A stretch of DNA of 64,000 bases from an uncultured Ectothiorhodospiraceae bacterium (GTDB lineage: Bacteria > Pseudomonadota > Gammaproteobacteria > CAMYNG01). Within the stretch, counting starts at the first letter, position 1; every line of letters starts with the position of its first letter. The notes beneath the pieces are model-generated. The model was not told the DNA's origin, searched no databases, and worked only from the letters and a program-made list of their open reading frames with translations. Positions 10,214 to 19,663 of this stretch are shown here, in pieces. The stretch spans positions 1 to 64,000 of the forward strand of contig CAMYNG010000006.1 in the NCBI GenBank assembly GCA_947259765.1, read 5' to 3'. Position numbers and translations under genes: made by a program.

Positions 10214-11083
10214 ATGCGCGTACTGTTATCCGGTATAATTCTGTTGTTCACCTGCATTACAATTGCGGCCTGCAGCAAGTCACCCGATGAAAAAGACAGC
10301 GGCAAGGTTTTACGTTTTTCCGTGCTACCCGATGAAGACCCCGCAAGCCTGCGCGCACGTTATGAAGGCCTTTTAGAATTTATCTCGCAGCGCACCGGTT
10401 TTCAATGCGAACTGGTTCTATCCAAAAATTATCAAGACCTGCTGGAACGTTTCGATCGTGGCGAAATCGATGTTGCGCGTTTCGGTGGATTTTCGTTTGT
10501 CCAGGCACAAAAAAAAAGCGGCGCTGTACCTTTGGTGATGCGTGACGTTGACACTCGCTTTGTCAGCTATTTCCTCGTCCCCGGTGCCAGTTCCGCAAAG
10601 TCACTGCATGACCTTAAGGGTATGCGATTCAGTTTCGGTTCCCGGCTATCCACGTCCGGTCACTTAATGCCTCGATATTTTCTGCAAAAGAGCGGTATAC
10701 AACCGGAGACTTTTTTTTCAGCCGTAAGTTACTCAGGCGCCCATGACCGTACCGCCGAGTGGGTCATGCAGGGAAAAATTGACGTAGGCGTTGCCAACAG
10801 CCTCGTAATCGATTCACTCTTTAAATCCAGCCAACTCAGCGTCGACCACATTCGTATACTTTCACGTACACCGCCGTACGCGGACTATGTTTGGGCGGCA
10901 CAGGACGAACTTTCGGAGCACACAGGCGCGCAACTGATTGACGCCTTTCTCGCACTTTCCACCGACAAACCTGCGACGGCTGCAATTCTTCGCACCCTGC
11001 AGGCCGAGTATTATGTACCCGCAACGCTTGAAGATTTTGCCGGTATCAACCGTACGGCACGTGAGCTCAATCTTCTTAACTAG
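10214..11083 (+). CDS. PhnD-like phosphate/phosphonate-type substrate-binding lipoprotein
   Basis: 289 residues. A lipoprotein signal is clear: MRVLLSGIILLFTCITIAAC with the lipobox Cys at about residue 20. The mature protein follows the PhnD/PtxB periplasmic-binding fold: LRFSVLPDEDPASLRARYEGLLEFISQRTGFQCELVLSKNYQDLLERFDRGEIDVARFGGFSFV, then the hinge SAKSLHDLKGMRFSFGSRLSTSGHLMPRYFL. No permease or ATPase gene is next to it. Instead it is flanked by two histidine kinases with 2-nt and 4-nt gaps, so it most likely acts as a ligand-binding sensor partner for one of them and not for uptake. GGGGGA inside the end of the previous gene acts as its ribosome-binding site. Ligand cannot be read from sequence. 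Confidence 0.85.
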   Translation: MRVLLSGIILLFTCITIAACSKSPDEKDSGKVLRFSVLPDEDPASLRARYEGLLEFISQRTGFQCELVLSKNYQDLLERFDRGEIDVARFGGFSFVQAQKKSGAVPLVMRDVDTRFVSYFLVPGASSAKSLHDLKGMRFSFGSRLSTSGHLMPRYFLQKSGIQPETFFSAVSYSGAHDRTAEWVMQGKIDVGVANSLVIDSLFKSSQLSVDHIRILSRTPPYADYVWAAQDELSEHTGAQLIDAFLALSTDKPATAAILRTLQAEYYVPATLEDFAGINRTARELNLLN

Positions 11084-11087
11084 CGAT

Positions 11088-12506
11088 ATGAAACACAACT
11101 CGGAACTGGACAAACTGCCACGACTGGTTTACTCCATTGTGGTGGTTGGTTTTCTGGTTGTGGTTTTGAACACTGTTTTTCTGTATAAGCTCACGCGTGA
11201 TAATGCTGAGTTGGAGCAACGACTGAATCTTTTCCATCTGCCAAATGCAACCTTGCTCAGCAACGCACTGATTGAAATCGGACAGATTCGATTTATAAAC
11301 CGTTACGGTACCGGCAGTACAGGTCTGCCCGTAAGCCTGACAATGGAATCCCTTGACCAACATCGCTTCCTTATCGATGACACCATCAAGGCCGTACTTG
11401 ATGTGCAGAAACAATACGGTACGCCCACCTTTATTGCTCCAGTGCAACGTCTCAAGACTCGATTTGAGCGCTGGGTCATTTCTCTTGGCGGTACCAAGCA
11501 TGGAAGTCTTCCTGCGGACCTGCAAACCGACGCCCTTGAACGTCTCAAATACAGCGTCAAACAATTGCACCGTTTGCACCTTCGCGAACTTCGCAGCCTA
11601 TCCAGCGCGGTACAAAGCAACAACCAGCAGCAGGCATCACGCATCATGTTGGTGTCTTTCTTGAGTCTTTTGCTCGGAGGTGTGATTGTTTACCGCGTGT
11701 TTGGACATATTTTTTCCTCCATTCGCATACAGCGAAAAAATGAGCAAGACCTGCACGATTACCGTAACAACCTAGAAGAACTCGTCGAAGCACGTACCAC
11801 CGATCTGAAACAAATGATCCACGAGTCTGAGTCGTTCAGCTATTCCGTATCCCACGATTTACGCTCGCCGTTGCGCGCCATCGACGGTTTTAGCAAGGCG
11901 CTGCAAGAAGACTATCACGGTCAACTCGACGAACAGGCGAGCTCCTACCTGGATCGTATTCGTCGCGCGTCACAGCGTATGGGCGAATTAATCGACGATT
12001 TGCTGGCGCTGTCCCGGGTCAGTCGTCATGAGCTGGTACATCGTGACATCGACCTTTGCCAGCTGGCACACGAAATCGTGCACCAGTATCAATCCCGCCA
12101 TCCCGACGCGCATATTGAGTTTGACTGCGCGGCCTCTTGCACCGGCCGGGGTGACGAACGCCTGTTGCGCCTGGCACTGGACAATCTACTTACCAATGCA
12201 ATCAAATTCTCCCAAAAACAACCTGTCAGCCAGATCGAGTTTGGTCACTATGAGTACGATGAAGGACCGGTGTTTTTTGTACGTGATAACGGCGTCGGCT
12301 TTGATATGCAATACGTCGGGAAACTGTTTGGCGCTTTTCAGCGCCTGCACACTGACAAGGAATTTGAGGGTACCGGGATCGGATTGGCCACCGTCGAAAG
12401 AATTATTCACCGTCATCACGGCCGTATCTGGGCCGAGTCCAAGGCCGGCCAGGGTGCGAGCTTCTTTTTTACCCTGCACGAAAACACAGCAATTCGCCCC
12501 GACTAG
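11088..12506 (+). CDS. Membrane sensor histidine kinase
   Basis: 472 residues from ATG at 11088, 4 nt after the PhnD-like gene; the longer track ORF overlaps that gene and is not supported. Two membrane segments (about 11-33 and 185-206) enclose a periplasmic region of about 150 residues with no recognised sensor fold. After a short coiled-coil linker come the H-box [18 protein letters not shown] (about 250), N-box DNLLTNAIKFS, G1 RDNGVGFD and G2 [13 protein letters not shown]. The kinase core is closely similar to that of the upstream PAS/GAF kinase (shared [30 protein letters not shown]), which points to a duplication. The periplasmic loop is the likely docking site for the PhnD-like lipoprotein (inference). 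Confidence 0.88.
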   Translation: MKHNSELDKLPRLVYSIVVVGFLVVVLNTVFLYKLTRDNAELEQRLNLFHLPNATLLSNALIEIGQIRFINRYGTGSTGLPVSLTMESLDQHRFLIDDTIKAVLDVQKQYGTPTFIAPVQRLKTRFERWVISLGGTKHGSLPADLQTDALERLKYSVKQLHRLHLRELRSLSSAVQSNNQQQASRIMLVSFLSLLLGGVIVYRVFGHIFSSIRIQRKNEQDLHDYRNNLEELVEARTTDLKQMIHESESFSYSVSHDLRSPLRAIDGFSKALQEDYHGQLDEQASSYLDRIRRASQRMGELIDDLLALSRVSRHELVHRDIDLCQLAHEIVHQYQSRHPDAHIEFDCAASCTGRGDERLLRLALDNLLTNAIKFSQKQPVSQIEFGHYEYDEGPVFFVRDNGVGFDMQYVGKLFGAFQRLHTDKEFEGTGIGLATVERIIHRHHGRIWAESKAGQGASFFFTLHENTAIRPD

Positions 12507-12779
12507 TCCTGGCGGACGCTTGAAATTCACCCAACACGCAGTTTTTCGATAGTACCAAACGGCTATTCAACGAGGCGCCCGACCTACCAACTCACGCCTA
12601 AACCTCTGAATTTTATAACCATACTGTCTGAAACGTAATGCGGCTTGAATTTCCGAGCTCACCTACGAGCCTAAAGCTGTGCACGAAAACATCCGATATC
12701 TAGTTGGTATTCCGGGCCTTGGCAAGGTACTCGCCTTTTCCCGGCGGTCGATAATCGCAAACAATAAGCTAGGTTGTAC

Positions 12780-15395
12780 ATGCAACGCATTCTGCTCATC
12801 GAGCCTTCGGCCACCCTGCGCCACGCCGTTGACCGGCATTTACGTAACAGCGGCTACAGCCTGGATATCGAGTCCGATTTTGGCGCGGGTATGGCGCGCC
12901 TTGTCAACGAACCTGAATTCACCTATGCCGCCGTAGTTCTCGGCTGGCCGAGCCAGACCCACTCCGCAAGTGACGAACTACTGGCTAACCTGACTGAACC
13001 ACCCTATACCGATCTCGCCGTGATCGTGATGGCCCATGACGGCGATTCGTCAAAGCTGGCCTGGGTCGGGGGCCGGCCGCACACTGCGTTTGTAATGTGG
13101 GACAACTTTCAGGAGATCGAGCACTCGCTGGATCGTCTGCTCGCGTTGGACCCGGTACACGGCGCCGGCATAGATTTCATCACCGACGCGCCCATCAGCG
13201 TGCTGCTGGTGGACGACTCGCCCACCGCTCGGGTGAAATTTCGCCGCTTGCTCGACAGTGCGGGTTACACGACTGAAACCGTATCCTGTCCCGAAGAGGC
13301 GCTGGCGGTGGCGCAGTCGAAGACATTCGATATTGCCATAATCGATTACTTCATGCCCAACATGACTGGCGACCAGTTGTGTCGAAAGTTGAATGAGTCG
13401 CCGCATACTGCGTCCATAATGAGTGCAATCCTGACCAGCACCTATTCGGACAAGGTCATCAGCGGTTCTCTTGCGGCCGGTGCCGTTGAATGCATGTTCA
13501 AAAACGAATCCGACGATTTGTTCCTCACGCGCGTGTCGGCCATGAGCCGCTCGGTGCAGTTCACCCGACGTATCGAGACGGAGCGCCAACGCCTTGATGG
13601 CATCCTGTCTTCGGTTGGCGACGGTGTCTACGGCATTAATCAGGAATGCGTCATCACCTTTGTCAATCCGGCGGCATTACGTATTTTGGGTTTTCGTAAC
13701 GCAGAAGACGTGCTGGGCAAGAAGCCGGATGAGTTGTTTCATAAATCGTTCTCGCACCATCCGTCACAGGAAATGGATGCAAGCTATCTCTACAAATGCA
13801 TTCGCAAGGGAGAGAACATGCATTCGGTAGAGTCCACGTTCTACCGCGCCGATGAAAAATTGATCCAGGTAGAACTAACGGTCTATCCGTTGCGTATCGA
13901 AGGCCATCAGGAAGGCGCGGTCGTCGCGTTTCGTGATATCACCGAGCGCAAACTTCTGGAAGAGGAACTCAAATGGCAGGTCAATCACGATTCACTGACC
14001 AAGCTTCTCAACCGCAAGTTCTTTGAAGATGCCCTGGACCAGGAGGTTCGCCGCCTGAAACGCTCGGACGAACACAGTGCGCTTATTTATCTTGATCTGG
14101 ATCGATTCAAGTATGTAAATGACACGGCAGGCCACGCGGTCGGCGACCAGATGCTAATCGAGGTAGGACATCTGTTGCGCTCGCGCCTGCGGCAAGCGGA
14201 TCTGCTTGCGCGTTTAGGTGGCGATGAATTTGCAATCATTTTGCGCAACGTCAAGGGCAAAGACCCGCAGGTCTGCGCCGACGAGTTCCGTGCGCAATTG
14301 AGCGGCTTTGATTTCGTGCAAAACAACCGGGTGTATAAAATCGGTGCAAGTGTCGGTGTCGTTCTCATGGACAAGAACACGCTGTCACCGGGCGAGGCAC
14401 TGGCCAACGCGGACATCGCCTGTCATCTTGCCAAACAATCCGGTCGCAACCAGACTCATCTTTATGCCGCCGACACGGACGACAAAACGGCAATGGACAT
14501 GGAGCTGGGCTGGTCAACACGTCTGCGCAACGCGCTGGAACACAATGCCTTCGCGCTGCACTACCAGCCCATATTGCCGTTGGCCGCCATTGAACCTGAA
14601 AGCCTCAATGAGGAAAATCCCGCCATATGGGCTGACATGGTTAACAAAGGTATCCCACGGGACACGCTTTACGAGGTGTTATTGCGGCTCCCCGACAGTC
14701 AGAAAAAACCCATCGCACCCGGTGCATTCCTGCCGACTGCGGAGCGCTTTAACCTGATGCCCGAGATCGACTACTGGGTGGTGGAGAATGCGCTGGCCTA
14801 TCAGGCGCGCTTGCATAACGCAGGCATCCACGCCGGCCTGTCAGTCAACCTGTCTGCACAGAGCCTGGATAGTGACAACATAATTAAGTTGGTAAAAGAG
14901 GGTCTTAAAAATTACCAACTCGATCCCTCTACCCTGGTGTTTGAAATTACCGAGACCAGCGCGATTTACAATATCGAATCGGCGCAACGGGTTATCGGCG
15001 AACTCAGTCAGCACGGCTGTCGCTTCGCATTGGATGATTTTGGTAGCGGTTACTGTTCGTTTTCACATTTGAAGAACCTGCCGGTCGAAATCATCAAGAT
15101 CGACGGCATGTTTATCGCCGACCTGGTAAACGACCCCATGGACATGGCCATCATTCGTTCCATTAACGATATCGCGCATTCGCTGGGCAAGAAAACAGTC
15201 GCGGAATGTGTAGAAAACGCGGCTGCACTGCGTTTGCTACAGGAGTGCGGCGTTGATTATGTGCAAGGCTATTACATCTCCCGTCCGTTGGACCTGGTAC
15301 CAAAATCGGAAGCAGAGGTCCGGCAGGATCCCTTTGCCAGTGGCCTGATGTCGCTGGACCAGGACTTCTTCAAGAATCCGCCTTTTTCGGCCTGA
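12780..15395 (+). CDS. Double-receiver PAS-GGDEF-EAL c-di-GMP signalling protein
   Basis: 871 residues from ATG at 12780, with AGG 6 nt upstream (the track's TTG start at 12774 is less likely). Domains in order: a degenerate receiver (about 1-125, no clear phospho-Asp), a canonical receiver (about 140-260) with VDDSPTARVKF and phospho-acceptor DIAIIDYFMPNMTG, a PAS (about 275-395) ending FRDITERK, a GGDEF domain with intact GGDEF (about 487-491), and an EAL domain. In the EAL domain the catalytic set is mostly present (SVNLSAQ, FEITET, LDDFGSGY, IKIDG, AECVEN, VQGYYIS), but the signature is EVL and an insertion of about 20 residues sits between HYQPIL and YEVLLRL. It could make or break c-di-GMP. 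It follows the kinase operon after 273 bp, which makes it the likely output of that system. Confidence 0.88.
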   Translation: MQRILLIEPSATLRHAVDRHLRNSGYSLDIESDFGAGMARLVNEPEFTYAAVVLGWPSQTHSASDELLANLTEPPYTDLAVIVMAHDGDSSKLAWVGGRPHTAFVMWDNFQEIEHSLDRLLALDPVHGAGIDFITDAPISVLLVDDSPTARVKFRRLLDSAGYTTETVSCPEEALAVAQSKTFDIAIIDYFMPNMTGDQLCRKLNESPHTASIMSAILTSTYSDKVISGSLAAGAVECMFKNESDDLFLTRVSAMSRSVQFTRRIETERQRLDGILSSVGDGVYGINQECVITFVNPAALRILGFRNAEDVLGKKPDELFHKSFSHHPSQEMDASYLYKCIRKGENMHSVESTFYRADEKLIQVELTVYPLRIEGHQEGAVVAFRDITERKLLEEELKWQVNHDSLTKLLNRKFFEDALDQEVRRLKRSDEHSALIYLDLDRFKYVNDTAGHAVGDQMLIEVGHLLRSRLRQADLLARLGGDEFAIILRNVKGKDPQVCADEFRAQLSGFDFVQNNRVYKIGASVGVVLMDKNTLSPGEALANADIACHLAKQSGRNQTHLYAADTDDKTAMDMELGWSTRLRNALEHNAFALHYQPILPLAAIEPESLNEENPAIWADMVNKGIPRDTLYEVLLRLPDSQKKPIAPGAFLPTAERFNLMPEIDYWVVENALAYQARLHNAGIHAGLSVNLSAQSLDSDNIIKLVKEGLKNYQLDPSTLVFEITETSAIYNIESAQRVIGELSQHGCRFALDDFGSGYCSFSHLKNLPVEIIKIDGMFIADLVNDPMDMAIIRSINDIAHSLGKKTVAECVENAAALRLLQECGVDYVQGYYISRPLDLVPKSEAEVRQDPFASGLMSLDQDFFKNPPFSA

Positions 15396-15431
15396 CTACA
15401 GCGATTGCCGGCCACGTCTTTTCAAGATAGC

Positions 15432-15456
15432 AGGGGCTCTTGAGCGCCCTTTATTT
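15432..15456 (+). terminator. Probable rho-independent terminator after the GGDEF/EAL gene
   Basis: A GGGGCTC / GAGCGCCC stem around TT is followed by TTTATTTT, 37 nt after the stop codon. The stem has one mismatch. Confidence 0.5.
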
Positions 15457-15487
15457 TCCTATCGACCAAAAGGGCCTGGATGTAGGC

Positions 15488-15728
15488 AAGGTCACCAGAC
15501 CCCCACGGCGAAACACGCCGTGAATACTTTCTTTGCTACGCATCCAGCTCCACAAAGAAAGTCCAGGGCGTACGTCCATGTACGCCCGTTCATTTCGGGG
15601 CCACCGAAACTCACCCCTGTAGGCTTCACGGCAGCATCCCTCGGCAACTGCGTCCTGCGTTGCTCTACCTCCTGCATCCCTGCAGTCGTGCTGCCGAAAG
15701 AGTCTCGCCATGGGGGCCTGGTGACCTT
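15488..15728. repeat. Palindromic MITE-like element of about 240 bp with 23-bp terminal inverted repeats, copy 2
   Basis: The terminal arms AAGGTCACCAGACCCCCACGGCG (15488) and CGCCATGGGGGCCTGGTGACCTT (15706-15728) match at 21 of 23 positions. Inside are a CACGGCG/CGCCGTG hairpin, a GGGCGTAC/GTACGCCC hairpin around GTCCAT, and CTTCACGGCAGCATCCCT, which is shared with the element at 2098-2209. The reverse complement of the second hairpin shares TACATGGACGTAC with the element at 4771-4858. There is no transposase ORF. The rest of the 504-bp gap (15396-15899) holds the terminator above and the hslV leader; nothing else is seen. Confidence 0.75.
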
Positions 15729-15899
15729 GCCGCTGGAATTTAACAGGGCTCCGGCTTCCCACCGGCTCTTCGAAAAGCAATATAAACAACAAGTTACTAG
15801 CCCTCAAGGTGTCTCGGTGTAATGCTTACTCCATACCCTGTTGCCTTTGTGGCGTTGGTGTAAAATGCCCTCCCTTGCGAATAAACCGGGAGCGGGTTT

Positions 15900-16445
15900 T
15901 TGGAACAATATCGTGGTACTACCGTGGTCTCTGTCCGGCGTGGCAACCACGTGGTTATAGGTGGAGACGGCCAGGTCACCCTGGGTGACACTATAATGAA
16001 GGGAAATGCGCGTAAGGTGCGCCGCCTGTATCACGACCAGGTGATTGCCGGTTTCGCCGGTGGCACGGCTGATGCCTTTACCCTGTTTGAGCGCTTTGAG
16101 GGCCAACTGGAAAAACATTCCGGTAACCTGGTACGCGCCGCCGTTGAACTCGCCAAAGACTGGCGTACCGATCGCATGTTGCGCCGTTTGGAGGCATTGC
16201 TTGCCGTTGCGGATCAACAAAGTTCCCTGATTATTTCCGGTAACGGCGATGTCATCGAACCGGAAGGCGGACTTATCGCCATCGGTTCCGGTGGCCCCTA
16301 CGCACAGTCTGCCGCCCGGGTATTACTCGAAAATACCGAGCTGGATGCACGCAGCGTGGCCGAGAAAGCACTGTCAATGGCCGCTGATATTTGTATCTAC
16401 ACCAATCACAATCTCGTGTTTGAAGAACTGACCACCCAGGAATGA
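15900..16445 (+). CDS. hslV: ATP-dependent protease peptidase subunit HslV
   Basis: 181 residues. HslV forms the two-ring proteolytic core of the HslUV protease and uses an N-terminal threonine, exposed after loss of a short propeptide. Here the mature end is [23 protein letters not shown], preceded by MEQYRG, a propeptide form common in Chromatiales-type gammaproteobacteria. Also visible are [46 protein letters not shown] and [12 protein letters not shown]. The start is TTG at 15900; no ATG gives the propeptide, and GGGAG lies about 9 nt upstream. hslU begins 7 nt after the stop, so the pair is one operon. Confidence 0.95.
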   Translation: MEQYRGTTVVSVRRGNHVVIGGDGQVTLGDTIMKGNARKVRRLYHDQVIAGFAGGTADAFTLFERFEGQLEKHSGNLVRAAVELAKDWRTDRMLRRLEALLAVADQQSSLIISGNGDVIEPEGGLIAIGSGGPYAQSAARVLLENTELDARSVAEKALSMAADICIYTNHNLVFEELTTQE

Positions 16446-16452
16446 ATTACTG

Positions 16453-17799
16453 ATGACCCGCATGACGCCCCGTGAAATCGTTCACGAACTGGACAAGCAC
16501 ATCATCGGCCAGGATGCCGCCAAACGCGCCGTGGCTATTGCCTTGCGTAATCGCTGGCGACGTAGCTGTGTTGATGAAGAGCTGCGAAATGAAATCACAC
16601 CGAAGAATATTTTGATGATTGGACCTACCGGCGTGGGCAAGACCGAAATCGCCCGGCGCCTGGCTCGACTTGCCGACGCACCCTTTATAAAGGTAGAGGC
16701 GACAAAGTTCACCGAGGTCGGTTATGTGGGCCGTGACGTGGAGTCCATCATTCGCGATCTGGTAGACGTGTCCATAAAAATGACACGCGAAAAAGCGATG
16801 GAGAAAGTGCGTCACCGCGCTTTGGATGCTGCCGAAGAGCGCGTGCTGGATATCCTGATTCCGCGCGCACGTACTTTCAGTTTCGGTACCGACGATGAAG
16901 CCGAGGAAGAAGAGGAAGACAACAGCGGCACGCGACAGAAATTCCGCAAGAAGCTGCGCGAAGGTGAGCTCGACGATAAAGAAATCGAAGTTGAACTGGC
17001 GGCGCCCAATGTTGGCGTGGAAATTATGGCACCGCCGGGCATGGAGGACATGACCAACCAGTTGCAAAGCATGTTCCAGAATATGTCGGGCGGTAAGAAA
17101 CAAACCCGCAAGTTACCAATCCGCGAGGCCATGAAACAGCTTACCGACGAGGAAGCCGCCCGCCTGATCAACGATGACGAGACCAAATCACGTGCTGTCG
17201 AGAACGTTGAGCAACACGGCATTGTATTTCTCGACGAAATGGACAAGATCAGCAAGCGCGGTGAAAGCTCCGGACCCGATGTGTCCCGTGAGGGCGTGCA
17301 ACGCGATCTGCTACCGCTGGTGGAAGGCTCAACAGTGAGCACCAAGTTCGGCATGGTTAAAACCGATCATATTCTGTTTATTGCTTCGGGGGCGTTTCAT
17401 GTCGCCAAACCGTCTGATTTGATCCCGGAATTACAGGGCCGTTTTCCCATCCGCGTTGAGCTCGGTCCACTCGGCGCAGAAGAGTTCGTGCGTATTCTCA
17501 CCGAACCCGACGCCTCGTTAACCGAGCAGTACCGCGCCCTACTGAATACAGAAAACGTCGAATTAAAGTTTACCGAAGATGGCATCCGGCGAATTGCAGA
17601 AGTTGCCTGGCAGGTGAACGAGCGCACCGAGAATATTGGTGCCCGCCGCTTGCACACGGTACTTGAGCGCCTGCTTGAAGAGATTTCCTACTCGGCTGCA
17701 GACAGCGACGGTGAGACCCTTACGATTGATACGGATTACGTAAATAAACAGCTGGAAAACCTCGTCGAGGACGAGGACTTAAGCCGTTATATTTTGTAG
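16453..17799 (+). CDS. hslU: ATP-dependent protease ATPase subunit HslU
   Basis: 448 residues, close to the usual 440-445. HslU is the AAA+ unfoldase that feeds substrates to HslV. The Walker [16 protein letters not shown] (about 57-71), Walker [12 protein letters not shown] (about 256-266), the I-domain (about 110-240, rich in acidic residues with [10 protein letters not shown]), the pore motif GYVGRDVES and the C-terminal tail [14 protein letters not shown], which docks into HslV, are all present. It sits directly downstream of hslV. Confidence 0.96.
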   Translation: MTRMTPREIVHELDKHIIGQDAAKRAVAIALRNRWRRSCVDEELRNEITPKNILMIGPTGVGKTEIARRLARLADAPFIKVEATKFTEVGYVGRDVESIIRDLVDVSIKMTREKAMEKVRHRALDAAEERVLDILIPRARTFSFGTDDEAEEEEEDNSGTRQKFRKKLREGELDDKEIEVELAAPNVGVEIMAPPGMEDMTNQLQSMFQNMSGGKKQTRKLPIREAMKQLTDEEAARLINDDETKSRAVENVEQHGIVFLDEMDKISKRGESSGPDVSREGVQRDLLPLVEGSTVSTKFGMVKTDHILFIASGAFHVAKPSDLIPELQGRFPIRVELGPLGAEEFVRILTEPDASLTEQYRALLNTENVELKFTEDGIRRIAEVAWQVNERTENIGARRLHTVLERLLEEISYSAADSDGETLTIDTDYVNKQLENLVEDEDLSRYIL

Positions 17800-17935
17800 G
17801 AGATAGGTTCGAGATCGTGGCGGTTTAAGCCGGTAAATACGCTGTATTTTCAAAACATGCTTTGCCGGTCTGCGCCGAACCCTGTAACTTACACACGTTA
17901 AAATAATTAACCTACCCGGATAATGATATTCAGCC

Positions 17936-18298
17936 ATGTCAGATACACCCAAACCAACAGAAATTAATCTTCACCAGCAATCACGCGTCCTTGAAATTGC
18001 CTTTGATGACGGCGGTCACTTTAACTTGCCGTGCGAGTTTCTGCGTGTTTATTCACCGTCAGCGGAAGTGCAGGGCCATGGTCCCGGTCAGGGTGTTTTG
18101 CAAGTCGGCAAGGAAGATGTCAACATCGAGAAAATCGAACAAGTCGGCAACTACGCCCTGCAGTTCTATTTTGATGACAACCACAACACCGGCATCTATT
18201 CCTACGAGACCCTGTACAAATTTGGCAAGAACTATGACGAGTTATGGCAGGATTATCTGCAGCGCCTTAAAGAAGCGGGTCACGAACACAAGGGCTAG
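17936..18298 (+). CDS. DUF971 (GBBH-like N-terminal domain) protein
   Basis: 120 residues matching the DUF971 family, the free-standing form of the N-terminal domain of gamma-butyrobetaine hydroxylase. Typical features are an early SRVLEIAFDDGGHFNLPCEFLRVYSPSAEVQGHG and the late NYALQFYFDDNHNTGIYSYETLYKFGKNYDELWQDYLQRL. The family is small and soluble; its biochemical role is not established, although its fold can bind metal or Fe-S partners. The position between hslU and ubiE is a recurring gammaproteobacterial arrangement. The start ATG follows an AT-rich leader without a strong Shine-Dalgarno. Confidence 0.87.
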   Translation: MSDTPKPTEINLHQQSRVLEIAFDDGGHFNLPCEFLRVYSPSAEVQGHGPGQGVLQVGKEDVNIEKIEQVGNYALQFYFDDNHNTGIYSYETLYKFGKNYDELWQDYLQRLKEAGHEHKG

Positions 18299-18419
18299 AA
18301 GCGCCCCGAACGCCAATTTAATTGAGCACTGTTGAAATACTTTCATGTTTCGTTTGTGGACAGCAATACGGCTGTTTGGTAGTGATTAAATTTTTAAGTA
18401 GCACGACCTTGAGAAAATC

Positions 18420-19166
18420 ATGAGCGACAAGACGACACATTTCGGTTATCAGGAAGTCCCGTTTACCGACAAGGTGAAACACGTTGCCGACGTGTTTCAT
18501 TCGGTTGCCGGTAAATACGACCTCATGAACGATCTGATGTCGTTGGGCGTTCATCGCCTGTGGAAACGTTACACCCTTGAGTTATGTGGCGTACGCCCCG
18601 GCCAGAAGGTTTTGGATCTCGCCGGTGGTACTGGCGATCTCGCGGCGGCCTTCGCACCATTGGTCGGCCCTGGGGGCGAAGTGGTGCTGGCCGATATCAA
18701 CGAATCCATGATCAAGGTAGGCCGGGAACGCCTGGTCGACAAAGGCATTGTTGGCAACGTCGCCTACGTACAAGCCAATGCCGAAGAACTGCCGTTTCCC
18801 GACAACCATTTCGACCGCGTAACTATCGCCTTTGGTTTGCGCAACGTGACAGACAAGGACCGGGCACTACGTTCCATTTTTCGCGTTTTAAAACCCGGTG
18901 GCGCACTATTGGTACTGGAATTTTCAAAGCCAACGGATAACACCATACGCCAACTGTACGACAAGTACTCGTTTCATATCCTGCCACGGCTTGGCAAATT
19001 GATTACCAATGATGCTGAAAGCTATCGTTACCTGGCCGAGTCCATTCGCATGCATCCGGATCAGGACACCTTGCTCGGTATGCTGGAAAGCGCGGGCTAC
19101 GAGAAGTGTGAGTACTTTAATCTGTCGACCGGGATCGTCGCCTTGCATCGTGGGTACAAGTTCTAA
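18420..19166 (+). CDS. ubiE: Ubiquinone/menaquinone biosynthesis C-methyltransferase UbiE
   Basis: 248 residues, normal for this SAM-dependent methyltransferase of the quinone pathway. Visible motifs: [24 protein letters not shown] (about 28-51), SAM motif [12 protein letters not shown] (about 65-76), [15 protein letters not shown], the post-I region [44 protein letters not shown], and the late [16 protein letters not shown] terminus. Its stop overlaps the ATG of the RDD gene (TAATG), and ubiJ follows, so the three genes are translationally linked. ubiB, which normally completes this operon, is instead at 37.6 kb. Confidence 0.96.
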   Translation: MSDKTTHFGYQEVPFTDKVKHVADVFHSVAGKYDLMNDLMSLGVHRLWKRYTLELCGVRPGQKVLDLAGGTGDLAAAFAPLVGPGGEVVLADINESMIKVGRERLVDKGIVGNVAYVQANAEELPFPDNHFDRVTIAFGLRNVTDKDRALRSIFRVLKPGGALLVLEFSKPTDNTIRQLYDKYSFHILPRLGKLITNDAESYRYLAESIRMHPDQDTLLGMLESAGYEKCEYFNLSTGIVALHRGYKF

Positions 19167-19663
19167 TGCGGTCCGCCCCCGTTAAACGGGCGGCGTTTCT
19201 TGGCCGGCGGTTGCTGGCGGTGGTGCTTGACAGCCTGCTTTACTCAGCCGCCCTGTTTCCTGTCATGTATGCGGTATTTGGCGCCGACTACTTCAATTCC
19301 CAAAGGCTATCATCACTTTCTCCGTTCTCGCTTGACGGCCTGATACTCATTGCCTTTGATGATCTCATACCGGCTCTGCTGCTGGTATTTTGCTGGTTTC
19401 GCTGGGGCGCAACGCCCGGTAAATTTCTTATGGGCCTGCGCGTGATTGATGCTAACAGCGGTGGTCCCATTAGCCTGGGCCAGAGCGTGGCCCGCTTGTT
19501 CGGCTACATAGTCAGCATGCTGGCATTGTTTCTGGGATTTGCCTGGGCAATTTGGGACAAACGCTGCCGTGGCTGGCATGACTACATCGCACGGACACTA
19601 GTAGTGGACGAAGCAGGTTATGAGTCTCTCTCACTGAAACAACTTGTCGAGGGTGAACGATGA
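19166..19663 (+). CDS. RDD family membrane protein
   Basis: 165 residues. The N-terminus AAFLGRRLLAVVLDSLLYSAALFPV holds the Arg-Asp pair of the RDD family (R13/D21 region), and the second signature Asp is in KRCRGWHDYIARTLVV. Three to four membrane helices can be seen (about 12-37, 50-75, 108-132). RDD proteins are small inner-membrane proteins; some are linked to Na+(K+)/H+ exchange, but most are uncharacterised. The gene overlaps ubiE at its start and ubiJ at its end (ATGA), so it is inserted in a quinone-synthesis operon. It lacks any feature that ties it directly to ubiquinone. Confidence 0.88.
   Translation: MRSAPVKRAAFLGRRLLAVVLDSLLYSAALFPVMYAVFGADYFNSQRLSSLSPFSLDGLILIAFDDLIPALLLVFCWFRWGATPGKFLMGLRVIDANSGGPISLGQSVARLFGYIVSMLALFLGFAWAIWDKRCRGWHDYIARTLVVDEAGYESLSLKQLVEGER

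Noticed and set aside
12507-12773. Possible regulatory RNA before the GGDEF/EAL gene
   Set aside because: No stable hairpin or known riboswitch pattern could be recognised; the 85-aa ORF at 12679 lacks a ribosome-binding site and runs into the real gene.
16447-17103. 218-aa minus-strand ORF
   Set aside because: Antisense to hslU, which is unambiguous.
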